Positions 34,433-43,388 of a DNA stretch of 64,000 nt are shown here, piece by piece. Both the position numbers and the translations under genes were made by a program. The stretch's first letter is position 1; each line of letters begins with the position of its first letter. Source of the stretch: Methanoculleus horonobensis (GTDB lineage: Archaea; Halobacteriota; Methanomicrobia; Methanomicrobiales; Methanoculleaceae); assembly GCF_001602375.1 (NCBI RefSeq), contig NZ_BCNY01000014.1, forward strand, positions 124,001 through 188,000. Direction: 5' to 3'. The notes under the pieces are model-generated. The model saw nothing but the letters and a program-made list of their open reading frames with translations. It was not told where the DNA came from and ran no database searches.

Positions 34433-35657
34433 CCGGATACCTCGCGAGAACCCTCTTCGCCACTTCCTGCCCGGCGACGACCGAACCGTTCATGCTCCGC
34501 TCCGGGTAGTTCGGGGGGCTGAACATCCCGGCGAGGAAGAGTCCGTGCTCTTCGTAGTCGGGCAGCCGGTTCCGGAGCCCCGTCGTGTAGACCGGGCCGG
34601 CGTACGGGTCGACCGCGAGCCGATGCCAGTGCACCTCGTCCTCGCTGACGGAGAACCGCCGGCAGAAGTCCCTGAGCATCGACTGCTCGAATCCTTCCGG
34701 GAGCCTGCCGCTGAAGTAGGATGCAAGGTAGACGATATGCTCGCCGTACCACGCGAACGGAGCGAAGTTGGTGTGCGAGACCACCGCACCGTAAGGAGCC
34801 GCATCTTTCATATTCAACCAGTAGATCCCGTCGGTCACGTCCCGATCGAGTGCGAGGGTCATGCAGGCGGCGCCCTGGTAGGGTATCCGGACGATATCGA
34901 GACCGGCAAGGTCTGCGGTCACCTGCGGGGGGAGCGTCGATATGACACAGTCATAGGCCTCTCCGTTGACGAGCCAGCCGCTGCCCTCCCGCCGGATCTC
35001 CTCGACGGGAGTCTCCGGCAGGATCGAGGCGCCCCGTCGCGCCGTCTCTTCCTCGAGCCGCGCGACGAAGGGCCGGAAACCCCCTTTCAGGTAGCCCAGG
35101 CGCTCGCCCCCGGCACCCCGGTCGGATCGGATGGCGATGCGGGATATGAGCCAGGCGGCGGAAACCTCGCCGGCGCGGTCGCCGAACTTGCTTTTCAAGA
35201 GCGGCTCGAAGAACGAGGAGTAAACCCCGGAACCGAGGTTGTCGAGGATGAAGTCCTTCGCGGTGATCCCGTCAAGCGCCGAGACGTCGAACCGGCGGGA
35301 GCGCAGGGTCAGCAGGCCGAGGCGGGCCTTTTCCATGAACGTGAGATGGGGGTAGCGCAGGATCTCGGTCGGAGCAGTGAGCGGGTGGATGATTCCGTCG
35401 ACATAGTAGCCGGTGGACCCTCGAAGCCAGACCAGCCGATCGGCCACCTGCAGCGTATCGAAGAGGTTAAGCAGGGCGGTATCTCCGGCAAAACAATGGT
35501 GGTAATACTCCTCGATCCAGTAATCGCCGATCCGGTACGAACCGAGGCAGCCGCCCGGAACCGGCCTTCGCTCGAAGAGATCTACCTGGTGTGTCCCGGC
35601 GAGTTCGAGCGCCGAGACCAGACCGGACAGACCTCCCCCCACAACGCAGATCTTCAT
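34425..35657 (-). CDS. FAD-dependent oxidoreductase, amine oxidase/UDP-galactopyranose mutase-like fold
   Basis: 410 aa. Begins KICVVGGGLSGLVSALELA (Rossmann FAD motif), then LFERRPVPGGCLGS, and ends FLAGMFSPPNYPERSMNGSVVAGQEVAKRV, the second FAD contact. Middle features LKGGFRPFVARLEEE and VISTLPPQV are seen in protoporphyrinogen-oxidase-like and phytoene-desaturase-like enzymes. As the first gene of a glycan/lipid operon it may modify a polyprenyl lipid or a sugar; archaeal geranylgeranyl reduction is another option. The exact reaction is unknown. Confidence 0.85.
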   Translation of the reverse strand: MKICVVGGGLSGLVSALELAGTHQVDLFERRPVPGGCLGSYRIGDYWIEEYYHHCFAGDTALLNLFDTLQVADRLVWLRGSTGYYVDGIIHPLTAPTEILRYPHLTFMEKARLGLLTLRSRRFDVSALDGITAKDFILDNLGSGVYSSFFEPLLKSKFGDRAGEVSAAWLISRIAIRSDRGAGGERLGYLKGGFRPFVARLEEETARRGASILPETPVEEIRREGSGWLVNGEAYDCVISTLPPQVTADLAGLDIVRIPYQGAACMTLALDRDVTDGIYWLNMKDAAPYGAVVSHTNFAPFAWYGEHIVYLASYFSGRLPEGFEQSMLRDFCRRFSVSEDEVHWHRLAVDPYAGPVYTTGLRNRLPDYEEHGLFLAGMFSPPNYPERSMNGSVVAGQEVAKRVLARYPDA

Positions 35658-35673
35658 TACTACCCCTACGTCT

Positions 35674-35725
35674 GAAAATTATAAGAACACTTTTGGGTTA
35701 TAATGTATGTATGGTCTTTATACAT
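35674..35725. promoter_or_regulatory. Back-to-back promoters of the oxidoreductase and cetZ operons
   Basis: Minus strand: CTTATAATTTTC at 35674-35685, about 25 bases before the ATG at 35657, implying a nearly leaderless message. Plus strand: CTTTATACAT at 35716-35725, about 50 bases before the cetZ ATG, whose ribosome site GAGGGTG lies at 35755-35761. Confidence 0.55.
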
Positions 35726-35770
35726 AAGCGTGGATATAATTAATTAGTCAATATGAGGGTGTGAAGCTGA

Positions 35771-36937
35771 ATGAGGGTCTTCTTCATAGGATTCGGTCAA
35801 GCTGGGGGCAAAATTGTCGATATGTTCATTGAACAGGACAAACGAATGCAGACCCAGAGTTTCAGGGGAATCGCTGTAAATACAGCGCGTACCGACCTGA
35901 TGGGACTGAAGAACATCGAGCTCAAAGACCGGCTCCTGATCGGCCAGACCGTGGTGAAAGGCCATGGGGTCGGGACCGACAACGTGACCGGTGCACGGGT
36001 GACCGCCGACGAGATTGATGCCATCATCAACGCCGTCGATTCGCGTGGTACACACGATATCGATGCATTCGTCATCATCGCCGGCCTCGGTGGCGGAACC
36101 GGCTCTGGGGGTTCGCCGGTGCTCGCCCGCCACTTAAAGCGTATCTACCGGGAACCGGTCTATGCGATCGGCATCCTGCCTGCCCCCGAGGAAGGCCGGC
36201 TCTATTCGTATAATGCAGCGCGTTCCCTGAGCACCCTGGTGAACGAGGCTGACAATACCTTCATCTTCGATAACAGTGCCTGGAAGAATGAGGGAGAAAG
36301 CGTCAAGGACGCGTATAACCGGCTGAACGACGAGATCGTCCGCCGGTTCGGCGTACTTTTCCGTGCCGGCGAGGTCGGCAAGGCGGGTGTCGGCGAGATG
36401 GTCGTTGACTCGAGCGAGGTCATCAACACTCTCCGGGGTGGCGGCATCAGCACTGTCGGGTATGCCATCAGCGAGAAGATCAGTCCGCGCACGAAACAGA
36501 ACCAGGGGCTCCTCTCCGGTCTGGTGCGCAAAAAGGAGAAGACCGAGGAGGTGCTGACCGGCGAGGACAAGTCGGCGAAGATCATCGCCCTCGTCAGGCG
36601 TGCCATGCTCGGACGTCTCACCCTGCCGTGCGACTACTCGACGGCCGAGCGCGGTCTCGTCCTTCTCGCGGGCCCACCTGATGAGATGGACCGGAAGGGC
36701 GTTGAGAAGTCGAAGAGCTGGGTGGAGGAGAACATCGCCGGCGTCGAGGTGCGTGGTGGTGATTACCCGGTGCAGAGCGACTACATCGCTGCGGTGGTGG
36801 TTCTTGCGACGATCGGGAACGCTCCCCGGATCACCGAACTTCTTGAGATTGCCAAGTCCACGAAGGAAGATGTCCTTAAGTCGAAGGAAAAGCGCTCAAC
36901 CATGTTCGACGACGGCATAGAGCCGTTGTTTGAGTGA
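35771..36937 (+). CDS. cetZ: Tubulin-like CetZ protein
   Basis: 388 aa. CetZ proteins are archaeal FtsZ/tubulin relatives that assemble with GTP and, in haloarchaea, control cell shape. The GTP-binding loops are clear: GFGQAGGKI (T1, residues 7-15), NTARTDLMGL (T3 region), the tubulin signature GGGTGSG at 107-113 followed by GSPVLARHLKRIY, and GILPAPEEGRLYSYNAARS (T5/H6 region). The GQAGG T1 loop and GGGTGSGGSP context distinguish it from FtsZ1 and FtsZ2. It is the first gene of an operon with the membrane protein that starts nine bases after its stop. Confidence 0.92.
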   Translation: MRVFFIGFGQAGGKIVDMFIEQDKRMQTQSFRGIAVNTARTDLMGLKNIELKDRLLIGQTVVKGHGVGTDNVTGARVTADEIDAIINAVDSRGTHDIDAFVIIAGLGGGTGSGGSPVLARHLKRIYREPVYAIGILPAPEEGRLYSYNAARSLSTLVNEADNTFIFDNSAWKNEGESVKDAYNRLNDEIVRRFGVLFRAGEVGKAGVGEMVVDSSEVINTLRGGGISTVGYAISEKISPRTKQNQGLLSGLVRKKEKTEEVLTGEDKSAKIIALVRRAMLGRLTLPCDYSTAERGLVLLAGPPDEMDRKGVEKSKSWVEENIAGVEVRGGDYPVQSDYIAAVVVLATIGNAPRITELLEIAKSTKEDVLKSKEKRSTMFDDGIEPLFE

Positions 36938-36946
36938 GGAGACGTT

Positions 36947-38032
36947 ATGAAGGGAAACATCAGCAGATGGCTTATTCTCCTGCTGGCACTGGTCTGTGTC
37001 GTGCAGGCAGTAGCGGCGTTCGACGTCAAGACCGAGAAGGTTGATCCCGCGAGCGGTGCTCTCGAACCCGGTCAGCAGGTGACCGCGCGTTACGTGCTCA
37101 CCTACAATATGGTCACCTCCGGTGGCAACGACGAGACGTTCGAGTTCAGCACCGGACTGCAGAACCCCGTCTGGGACTTCATCGTCTACCGCGACGGGGT
37201 CGCCATCTATACCACCAGAAAGACCGGGTACTACCCGATCCTGACGGAGTTCGAGATCGATTACGGCGACGAGGAGATCGAGCTGGATGCGCAGTTGCGC
37301 GGCATCGTCCCCTCGAGCGCGAGCACAAAGGTTCTGGTGACCAAGATCGAGCATCTGCGGGGCGACGATGTGAAGGACACCCACTCCGTGAGCCGTGACG
37401 TCGTGAATTCGGCTCAGGTCGAGGGTTCCCTTGCCGCCCAGCAGCAGCGCCTCAAAGACCTGAAGGCCGATATCGACGAAAAATCCGCAGAGGGCGTGGA
37501 TGTCTCTGCAGTCCAGGCCGAGTACAACGCCGCGAGCCAGGCGCTCACCAGTGCTGCGTCTGCAGGTCCGTCACAGGCGGCGAGTTACATCGCTACCGCG
37601 AAGAAAGACATAGACGAGGGAATTGCGCTCCTCGATAAGGCGTGGGCCGAGAAGGCGGTCGCCGACACCGGTGCGGCGATCGAGTCTCTCGACGGGATGA
37701 TCACCTACTTCGTCGAGAACCGTTCCATGAGTGCCGATCCGCAGGTGGTCGCCATCATGACCAAGCGCGAGAGCGCCGTCCAGTTCTACTCCCAGGCACA
37801 GGACAACCTGAACGGCAAGAACTATCCGCTGGCGCGCTCGAAGGCCGGAGACGGCCTGAGTAAGGCGAACGAGGCTCTTGGTGATGCAAACGCTCTCCGG
37901 GAGAGGATAGGCGAGGGGTTCAGCCTTGGAGGTGACCTCCTCCTCTACATCGGCGTCGGGATTGTCATCGTCCTCGTTGTCGCGGGTATCGTGATGTACC
38001 GGAAGAAGACCGGGTGGGACGAACTCGGATAA
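36947..38032 (+). CDS. Membrane-anchored extracellular protein co-transcribed with cetZ
   Basis: 361 aa, no family recognised. A signal peptide (ISRWLILLLALVCVVQAVAA) is followed by a beta-rich domain (about residues 25-150), an alpha-helical region with coiled-coil character (about 155-315, many Ala/Gln/Glu/Lys, for example LAAQQQRLKDLKADIDEK), one membrane helix (about 327-350) and a short basic tail RKKTGWDELG. So nearly all of it lies outside the membrane, with ten or so residues inside. GAGGAG precedes the ATG, nine bases after the cetZ stop. A transmembrane anchor or envelope sensor for the CetZ polymer is a reasonable hypothesis. Confidence 0.8.
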   Translation: MKGNISRWLILLLALVCVVQAVAAFDVKTEKVDPASGALEPGQQVTARYVLTYNMVTSGGNDETFEFSTGLQNPVWDFIVYRDGVAIYTTRKTGYYPILTEFEIDYGDEEIELDAQLRGIVPSSASTKVLVTKIEHLRGDDVKDTHSVSRDVVNSAQVEGSLAAQQQRLKDLKADIDEKSAEGVDVSAVQAEYNAASQALTSAASAGPSQAASYIATAKKDIDEGIALLDKAWAEKAVADTGAAIESLDGMITYFVENRSMSADPQVVAIMTKRESAVQFYSQAQDNLNGKNYPLARSKAGDGLSKANEALGDANALRERIGEGFSLGGDLLLYIGVGIVIVLVVAGIVMYRKKTGWDELG

Positions 38033-38601
38033 CCCTGACACCCACCCTCTTTTCGCACCCCCGGTTTCCCGATTTTTACCCGATTCATCTGAACGATGCC
38101 TAGATGTTCTGGTTGATCTCTGACGAGCATTCTTCTGGAACGGATCACTGGCGTCTGCCTCCTTGTTCCACAAACTTCGGTTCTGGCGAGTATCTGGTGC
38201 TTGAGAAGGCCCGGTAGTCTGTTCATTCTGGCGCCGGTCAGATGAGGTCTCTGGCAGTGCTGCAAGGTGCGACAGGCCTGAGCCCCAGGTTCGAGCGCCG
38301 CCGGGACGGGATGTTTGAGAAACTGCCGGGTTGGGAAGGAAGGTCGATGGTTAGCCTTCGGGGGCTTCCTTAGAACTTTAGCGAAGTAATGAGACCGTGG
38401 TTCTTGAAAATAAGTTGTCGATAGCGGATGATCTTCGCGTCTGACAGCCTATGATAGTGACAAGAACTCACATGAATCGCGGAGAAGAGTGGAGAGTATC
38501 TCAGAATGAGCGCACCTGAAACTCACGCCCGCAGGGGCTGGGGATTGCACCACCATCATTGACGGTGCAGTTCTCAGGCTACCGGCGCCTTCCCGCGAGT
38601 C
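38033..38601. other. Long convergent interval without a gene
   Basis: 569 bases between two genes that run toward each other, where no promoter is needed. Only broken frames are present; a minus-strand stretch at about 38060-38265 has protein-like composition but no start or motif and may be a decayed gene. A nested inverted repeat occurs near 38335-38370 (GGAAG and AAGG pairing with CCTT and CTTCC). No tRNA, RNase P RNA or SRP RNA signature could be found. Confidence 0.4.
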
Positions 38602-40290
38602 TCAGGCAGTCGTCCCTGTGGGAACCCTCGAGAAGACCTCGAGGTTCCTGCTCCCCATCTTCCCGTCCCGCAGGAAGTAATACTCGGGCAGCCTGTTCTT
38701 GTTCTCCTCGTAGGAGAACCAGTAGTTCAGCCGGTAGGTCTCCTTCACGTAGCCTTCGAGGGTCGGGTAGGTATCGGCGTCGTGGGTGATCACGAGATCG
38801 AAGTTTCCTCCGTATATCGTCGCTTCACTCACCTTCTCGCTGTAATACGCGAGTTTTGAGGCGCGATCGCCCCGGTAATACCAGGGGAGCGGCCAGTAGG
38901 AGTCGGTCGCGACCGCCACCTTATCCGCGGCATCGATCTTCGCGAAGACCTCCCGCAGGTCTTCGGAGTTCTGCACCTGCACGATGGGCTCGTTGATATC
39001 CGTCGGGGTGTACACGACGTGGAGCGTCATGACGATCAGGAAGACGCTTGCCATGACGGCGATGACCGCCTTCTTCGTGGTCATCAGATAGACCGCGACG
39101 AAGATCATGGGCAGGAGTTGGTGGAGGATCAGCCACGGCACCTTCTCGCCGAGGTAAGCGTAGACCGCAAGCGAGAGAAGCATCCAGAAGATGGCGAACC
39201 TCGCGAACTCCTTCTGCCGGTCGATCGGCAGGAGTTCTCCGCTGCCGGAGAGGATCTCGCGAAGCCGGTCTTTGAAGCCCGATCTCCGTCCGACGGGCGG
39301 GGCTTCAATCTCTTGAGCCTCCTCAGTCTCTGCCTCTGCCTCGGTCTCTTCTCCTTCGCCGGGACTCTCCGTGCTCCCCGCCCGTCGCCCCTTCCAGCGG
39401 GAGATTATACCGGGGATATCGACGAACTGCAGAACCCCGATCGCGGCGAGGATCAGGATCGGCACCTCGTAGAGGAGGAAGAGCAGGATATAGAAGTACG
39501 GCGGCCCACCGAGGCGCTGGGCCTGGTGCATCGACGTCCAGTGCTCGATTGCCCGGAGCCATCCGTCCATGAGCACCTCGGGGTGGGCGCCGAACGACGA
39601 GTAGAAGACCGCCATGATCCCGATCGTGACGAGGGCGCCGAGCACGAGATCGCGGATCCAGCGTCTCGGAAGCCTGACCTTTCTCGTCCAGATCAGGTAA
39701 AGGAGATATGCCCCGAAGATCAGGACGATGATCGGCATGTTCTCCTTCGCGGTCATCCCGAACCCGATCGCCGCTCCGGCAATGAGCGCATACTGCATCT
39801 TCTGCCGCTCGAAGTAGTAAAGGAGGGCGACGAGGAGCACCATCGTGAAGAAAGCGATGAATATGTCGTTTCGGAGAAACCGCGAGAAGTAGACCATATT
39901 CGGCGATACGGCGAGGAAGAGCGCCGCGACAATCGTCTGCTTCTTATCGAGATAGCCGAGCCGGTAGATTGGGTATACCAGGGGGACGAGCAGGGTGCCG
40001 AGCAGTGCCGGGAAGAGCCGGCCCACGAGATCGGAGTCTCCGAGCAGCGAGAATATCCCGGCTGTTACGTAGTAGAGGAACGGCCCGTGATACATGGGAT
40101 CGTAGGTATACGTCCCCTCGGTCAGGAGCCGATAGGAGAACCACGCGTGAATAGCCTCGTCGTGGTGAAATAACTTTACGTCGAGCGAGTAAAAACGGAG
40201 GGCAATTGTGGCCAGAAATATGAGGAGAAAAAGCCCCTCGAATGAGAGTAACCGTTCACGGACTCCTGCCGCGAACACGGCGGCCTTCAC
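38602..40290 (-). CDS. Agl23-like flippase-associated membrane protein (TIGR03663 family)
   Basis: 562 aa, about 11-12 membrane helices in the GT-C/PMT style. The signature FHHDEAIHAWFSYRLL in the first outer loop (catalytic acidic residue position) plus YDPMYHGPFLYYVTAG, FSRFLRNDIFIAFFT and GFGMTAKENMPII match the archaeal family tied to N-glycan flipping. An acidic insert rich in Glu (about residues 305-335) sits in a cytoplasmic loop. It starts 12 bases after the S10 stop and so is transcribed with EF-1 alpha and S10, an odd home for a membrane glycosylation protein. Confidence 0.85.
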   Translation of the reverse strand: MKAAVFAAGVRERLLSFEGLFLLIFLATIALRFYSLDVKLFHHDEAIHAWFSYRLLTEGTYTYDPMYHGPFLYYVTAGIFSLLGDSDLVGRLFPALLGTLLVPLVYPIYRLGYLDKKQTIVAALFLAVSPNMVYFSRFLRNDIFIAFFTMVLLVALLYYFERQKMQYALIAGAAIGFGMTAKENMPIIVLIFGAYLLYLIWTRKVRLPRRWIRDLVLGALVTIGIMAVFYSSFGAHPEVLMDGWLRAIEHWTSMHQAQRLGGPPYFYILLFLLYEVPILILAAIGVLQFVDIPGIISRWKGRRAGSTESPGEGEETEAEAETEEAQEIEAPPVGRRSGFKDRLREILSGSGELLPIDRQKEFARFAIFWMLLSLAVYAYLGEKVPWLILHQLLPMIFVAVYLMTTKKAVIAVMASVFLIVMTLHVVYTPTDINEPIVQVQNSEDLREVFAKIDAADKVAVATDSYWPLPWYYRGDRASKLAYYSEKVSEATIYGGNFDLVITHDADTYPTLEGYVKETYRLNYWFSYEENKNRLPEYYFLRDGKMGSRNLEVFSRVPTGTTA

Positions 40291-40302
40291 GCCGCACTCA
40301 CC

Positions 40303-40611
40303 TCAACTCTCCAGCACAATCTCAATGCCGATGTCTTTTGGAACCTGAATGCGCATCAACTGGCGCAGCGCACGCTCGTCGGCATCGATGTCGATGAGCC
40401 TCTTGTGCACGCGCATCTGCCAGCGATCCCAGGTCGCGGTACCTTCGCCGTCAGGGCTCTTCCTGGTGGGGACCACGAGTTTCTTCGTGGGCAGCGGGAT
40501 AGGACCTGCCAGATTGACGCCGGTACGCTCTGCTATCTCTTTGATCCGGTCGCAGACCATCTCGATTTTTTCGAAGTCGGTTCCGGAAAGACGTATTCTG
40601 GCTTTCTGCAT
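40303..40611 (-). CDS. rps10: Ribosomal protein S10
   Basis: 102 aa. Typical archaeal S10: [43 protein letters not shown], and the long-loop [21 protein letters not shown]. In archaea it is usually encoded just after EF-1 alpha, as here (31-base gap). Confidence 0.97.
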   Translation of the reverse strand: MQKARIRLSGTDFEKIEMVCDRIKEIAERTGVNLAGPIPLPTKKLVVPTRKSPDGEGTATWDRWQMRVHKRLIDIDADERALRQLMRIQVPKDIGIEIVLES

Positions 40612-40642
40612 GTTTAACCACCAAAAAATTATAGGTACCTTC

Positions 40643-41920
40643 TTATCTCATCTGCTTGGGCGTAATGTCCATGCACACGCCGGCCGCAATGGTGGATCCC
40701 ATATCACGGACAGCGAACCGCCCGAGCTGCGGGATCTCTTTGACCTTCTCGATGACCATGGGCTGGGTAGGCTTGATCTTGACGATTGCGGCATCGCCGG
40801 TCTTGAGGAACGTGGGGTTCTCTTCCTTGACCTGGCCGGTCCGCGGGTCGAGTTTCTTCATGAGCTCGACGAAGGTGCACGCGATCTGGGCGGTGTGGCA
40901 GTGGAAGACCGGGGTGTACCCGACGGTCAGGGCACTGGGGTGGTGGAGCACGACGACCTGTGCGATGAACTCGTCCGCAACGGTCGGCGGCACGTCGGAG
41001 GGACCGCAGACGTCGCCACGGCGGATGTCGCCCTTGCCGATGCCGCGGACGTTGAACCCGACGTTGTCGCCGGGGAGTGCCTGCGGGATCTCCTCGTGGT
41101 GCATCTCGATGGACTTGATCTCACCCTCTTTGTTCGCGGGCATGAAGCTGACCTTCATTCCCTTCTTCATGATGCCGGTCTCGACACGCCCGACGGGGAC
41201 GGTTCCGATACCGGAGATGGAGTAGACGTCCTGGATGGGGAGACGCATGGGGAGGGTCGTGGGCTTCTCGGGTTCAGTGAGCGCGTTGAGTGCGTCGAGC
41301 ACTGCGGGTCCCTTGTACCAGGGGGTGTTTGCGCTGGGCTTCGCGATGTTGTCGCCGACGAACGAGCTCATCGGGATGAAGCTGATGGAATCAGGCTTGT
41401 AGCCGACCATCTTGAGCAGCTGGGAGAGCTGTTCCTTGACCTCGTTGAAGCGCTTCTCGTCGTACTTGACGACGTCCATCTTGTTGACGCCGATGATCAG
41501 CTGGTTGATGCCGAGCGTACGGGAGAGGAAGACGTGCTCCTTGGTCTGCTCCATCACGCCGTCGGGTGCGGCGACGACCAGCAGCGCGGCGTCTGCCTGG
41601 GACGCGCCCGTGATCATGTTCTTGACGAAGTCACGGTGACCGGGGCAGTCCACGACGGTGAAGTAGAACTTGTCCGTGTCGAACCGCTTGTGGGCGATAT
41701 CGATGGTGATACCACGCTCACGCTCTTCCTTGAGGCTGTCCATGACCCAGGCGAACTCAAACGAGCCCTTGCCCTTGGATTCGGCCTCTTTCCTGAACGA
41801 CTCGATGATGTGCGGGGCTACGGCTCCCGTCTCAAAGAGCAACCGACCGACGGTGGTAGACTTCCCGTGGTCGATGTGTCCGATAACTGCTAAATTCATG
41901 TGGGGCTTCTCAGCTGCCAT
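40643..41920 (-). CDS. tuf: Translation elongation factor 1-alpha
   Basis: 425 aa. GTPase that brings aminoacyl-tRNA to the ribosome. G1 [16 protein letters not shown]2 region [13 protein letters not shown]3 DCPGH, G4 NKMD and G5 SFIPMSSF are all present, then the two beta-barrel domains. Preceded by the ribosome site GGAGGA and a leader of about 55 bases with a strong TATA box. Confidence 0.97.
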   Translation of the reverse strand: MAAEKPHMNLAVIGHIDHGKSTTVGRLLFETGAVAPHIIESFRKEAESKGKGSFEFAWVMDSLKEERERGITIDIAHKRFDTDKFYFTVVDCPGHRDFVKNMITGASQADAALLVVAAPDGVMEQTKEHVFLSRTLGINQLIIGVNKMDVVKYDEKRFNEVKEQLSQLLKMVGYKPDSISFIPMSSFVGDNIAKPSANTPWYKGPAVLDALNALTEPEKPTTLPMRLPIQDVYSISGIGTVPVGRVETGIMKKGMKVSFMPANKEGEIKSIEMHHEEIPQALPGDNVGFNVRGIGKGDIRRGDVCGPSDVPPTVADEFIAQVVVLHHPSALTVGYTPVFHCHTAQIACTFVELMKKLDPRTGQVKEENPTFLKTGDAAIVKIKPTQPMVIEKVKEIPQLGRFAVRDMGSTIAAGVCMDITPKQMR

Positions 41921-41998
41921 AGTTTGTATCCTCCACTCAATAGGCCTGTCAGCTCGAACAGCCTGCTTATGCGAGTATCTTATACGTATGACGTCTTA

Positions 41999-42007
41999 CA
42001 TATAAAG
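41999..42007 (-). promoter_or_regulatory. TATA box of the EF-1 alpha operon
   Basis: Minus strand reads CTTTATATG, about 80 bases before the ATG; strong match to the archaeal consensus, as expected for a highly expressed operon. Confidence 0.6.
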
Positions 42008-42097
42008 CATTTCCATGCGCGCCCGTAGCGCGCATCCTCCAGAAAACCCCGGCAATCGACAGAATCTTATTCTCCTGAAATCTACGTTCTTCGTACC

Positions 42098-42400
42098 ATG
42101 AAGATACTTGAGTTTCACCGTGACGATGGAAGTGACCGGGTGAAGGTAGCATGCGCAGATCGCGAGGTCTCGGTTCACTCACATTGTGGTTACTGCAAGC
42201 ACTGTGCGGGTGTCCGGGTGGGCAAGCGGACGATCCCGACACCGCAGCGCCAGGCTCTCTCCGGTGCCCGGCTGGGCGGCAACCCCGACGAGAATCTGCT
42301 CAACGCAGCCATGATGTTCAACACCCTCGTCCGTGACGGCACCGCTATCGAGTGCGAGGACGACGCGGGCGAAGGGTTCACTTCGATGTACGGCCGCTAG
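42098..42400 (+). CDS. Small Cys-cluster protein, unknown
   Basis: 100 aa, no family recognised. Four cysteines near the N terminus form C-x10-C-x2-C-x2-C (VACADREVSV, then HCGYCKHCAG), suited to zinc or an iron-sulfur cluster. The remainder is moderately charged with one hydrophobic helix (LLNAAMMFNTLV). Codon use and G+C match its neighbours, and an ATG with a plausible upstream promoter opens the frame, so it appears real. It diverges from the EF-1 alpha operon and converges on the sulfite-reductase-like gene. Confidence 0.6.
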   Translation: MKILEFHRDDGSDRVKVACADREVSVHSHCGYCKHCAGVRVGKRTIPTPQRQALSGARLGGNPDENLLNAAMMFNTLVRDGTAIECEDDAGEGFTSMYGR

Positions 42401-42469
42401 ATCCCGGAACCGGTTCTTCACCGGGGCGGCTGCCGGCCTCGGGCCGCCTCCGGCACACCGGACTATCCT

Positions 42470-43351
42470 TTATTCTTCTGCTTCCGGGGCGCCCGGCCCG
42501 AACTCCTTTCGGATCCCCTCCGCGAAACTATCATACCCGATCTCGTCCATCTGGTCGGCGAGGGGCCGGCCGCTCCATGCGGTTCGGTAGATCCAGTAGA
42601 CGATGCGGTCGACGACCTCGACGACCTCCTCTTCTGTCTCGACGGTGACGAGTTCTCTTCCCGGGGCGGGGGAGGTTCCGCGCCGCCCCCCGACCGTGAT
42701 CTGGTAGTGGGCGTACTCGGACTTCAGGAGGTGGTAGGGGCAGGAGTGGATGCAGATGCCGCACTGGACGCATTTGCTCTCGTCGAGAACCGATATACCG
42801 TTCTTCAGTTTTATGGCGCACTGCTTGCAGTACTCTACGCAGGTGCCGCATCCCGTGCAGAGTCCCGGAACCCGCAGCGGCCGGATCCTGCCGATGATCC
42901 CGATGTCGTTCAAGAGCGGACTGTTGCACATGTAGGTGCAGCTGGATATCGCGATGCGGAGCCGTATCGGAAGTTCCTTCCCGAATACCCGCTTGTCGAT
43001 CTTCCGGGCGAGGTCGATCGTCTCGCAGTTGGCGTACTTGCACCGATCCGTGCCCGGGCAGGCCATGATGTTGACGATTTCGTTCTGCTCCGCCCCGATG
43101 GGCGTCCCGTTCTTCTCGAGCGCTTTCGCGATCTTTACGAGGTTCTCGGGGTTCACGTGCGGGATCTCCACTGCCTGGCGCATGGTGAGGTGGAGCGAGC
43201 CGTCGCCGTACTTCTCACTGATCTTCGCAAGTTGCTTGACCTGCGCCGCGGAGAGAACTCCTGCCGGAACCCGCAACCGAACCGTTGCATAGTCCGCGTT
43301 CCGCTCGGTGATGATTCCTCCCCGCGAGTGGAGGGTATGGTCCTGCATCAT
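42470..43351 (-). CDS. Sulfite reductase-like siroheme/ferredoxin protein (Dsr-LP)
   Basis: 293 aa from ATGATG at 43351; a longer frame to 43471 only reads back into cobS. N-terminal half is a sulfite/nitrite reductase repeat (ATVRLRVPAGVLSAAQV, GSLHLTMRQAVEIPHV). The siroheme-[4Fe-4S] ligands are intact: CPGTDRC (C-x5-C) and CTYMC (C-x3-C). Two ferredoxin clusters follow, CTGCGTCVEYCKQC and CVQCGICIHSCPYH. Such short Dsr-like proteins are common in methanogens; they lack the full-length duplication of dissimilatory enzymes and their substrate is unsettled. Six U residues after the cobS stop suggest separate transcription. Confidence 0.88.
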   Translation of the reverse strand: MMQDHTLHSRGGIITERNADYATVRLRVPAGVLSAAQVKQLAKISEKYGDGSLHLTMRQAVEIPHVNPENLVKIAKALEKNGTPIGAEQNEIVNIMACPGTDRCKYANCETIDLARKIDKRVFGKELPIRLRIAISSCTYMCNSPLLNDIGIIGRIRPLRVPGLCTGCGTCVEYCKQCAIKLKNGISVLDESKCVQCGICIHSCPYHLLKSEYAHYQITVGGRRGTSPAPGRELVTVETEEEVVEVVDRIVYWIYRTAWSGRPLADQMDEIGYDSFAEGIRKEFGPGAPEAEE

Positions 43352-43388
43352 TCTACAGTAGTAGCGGGTGCCGGGGTAAAAAAGGTGA

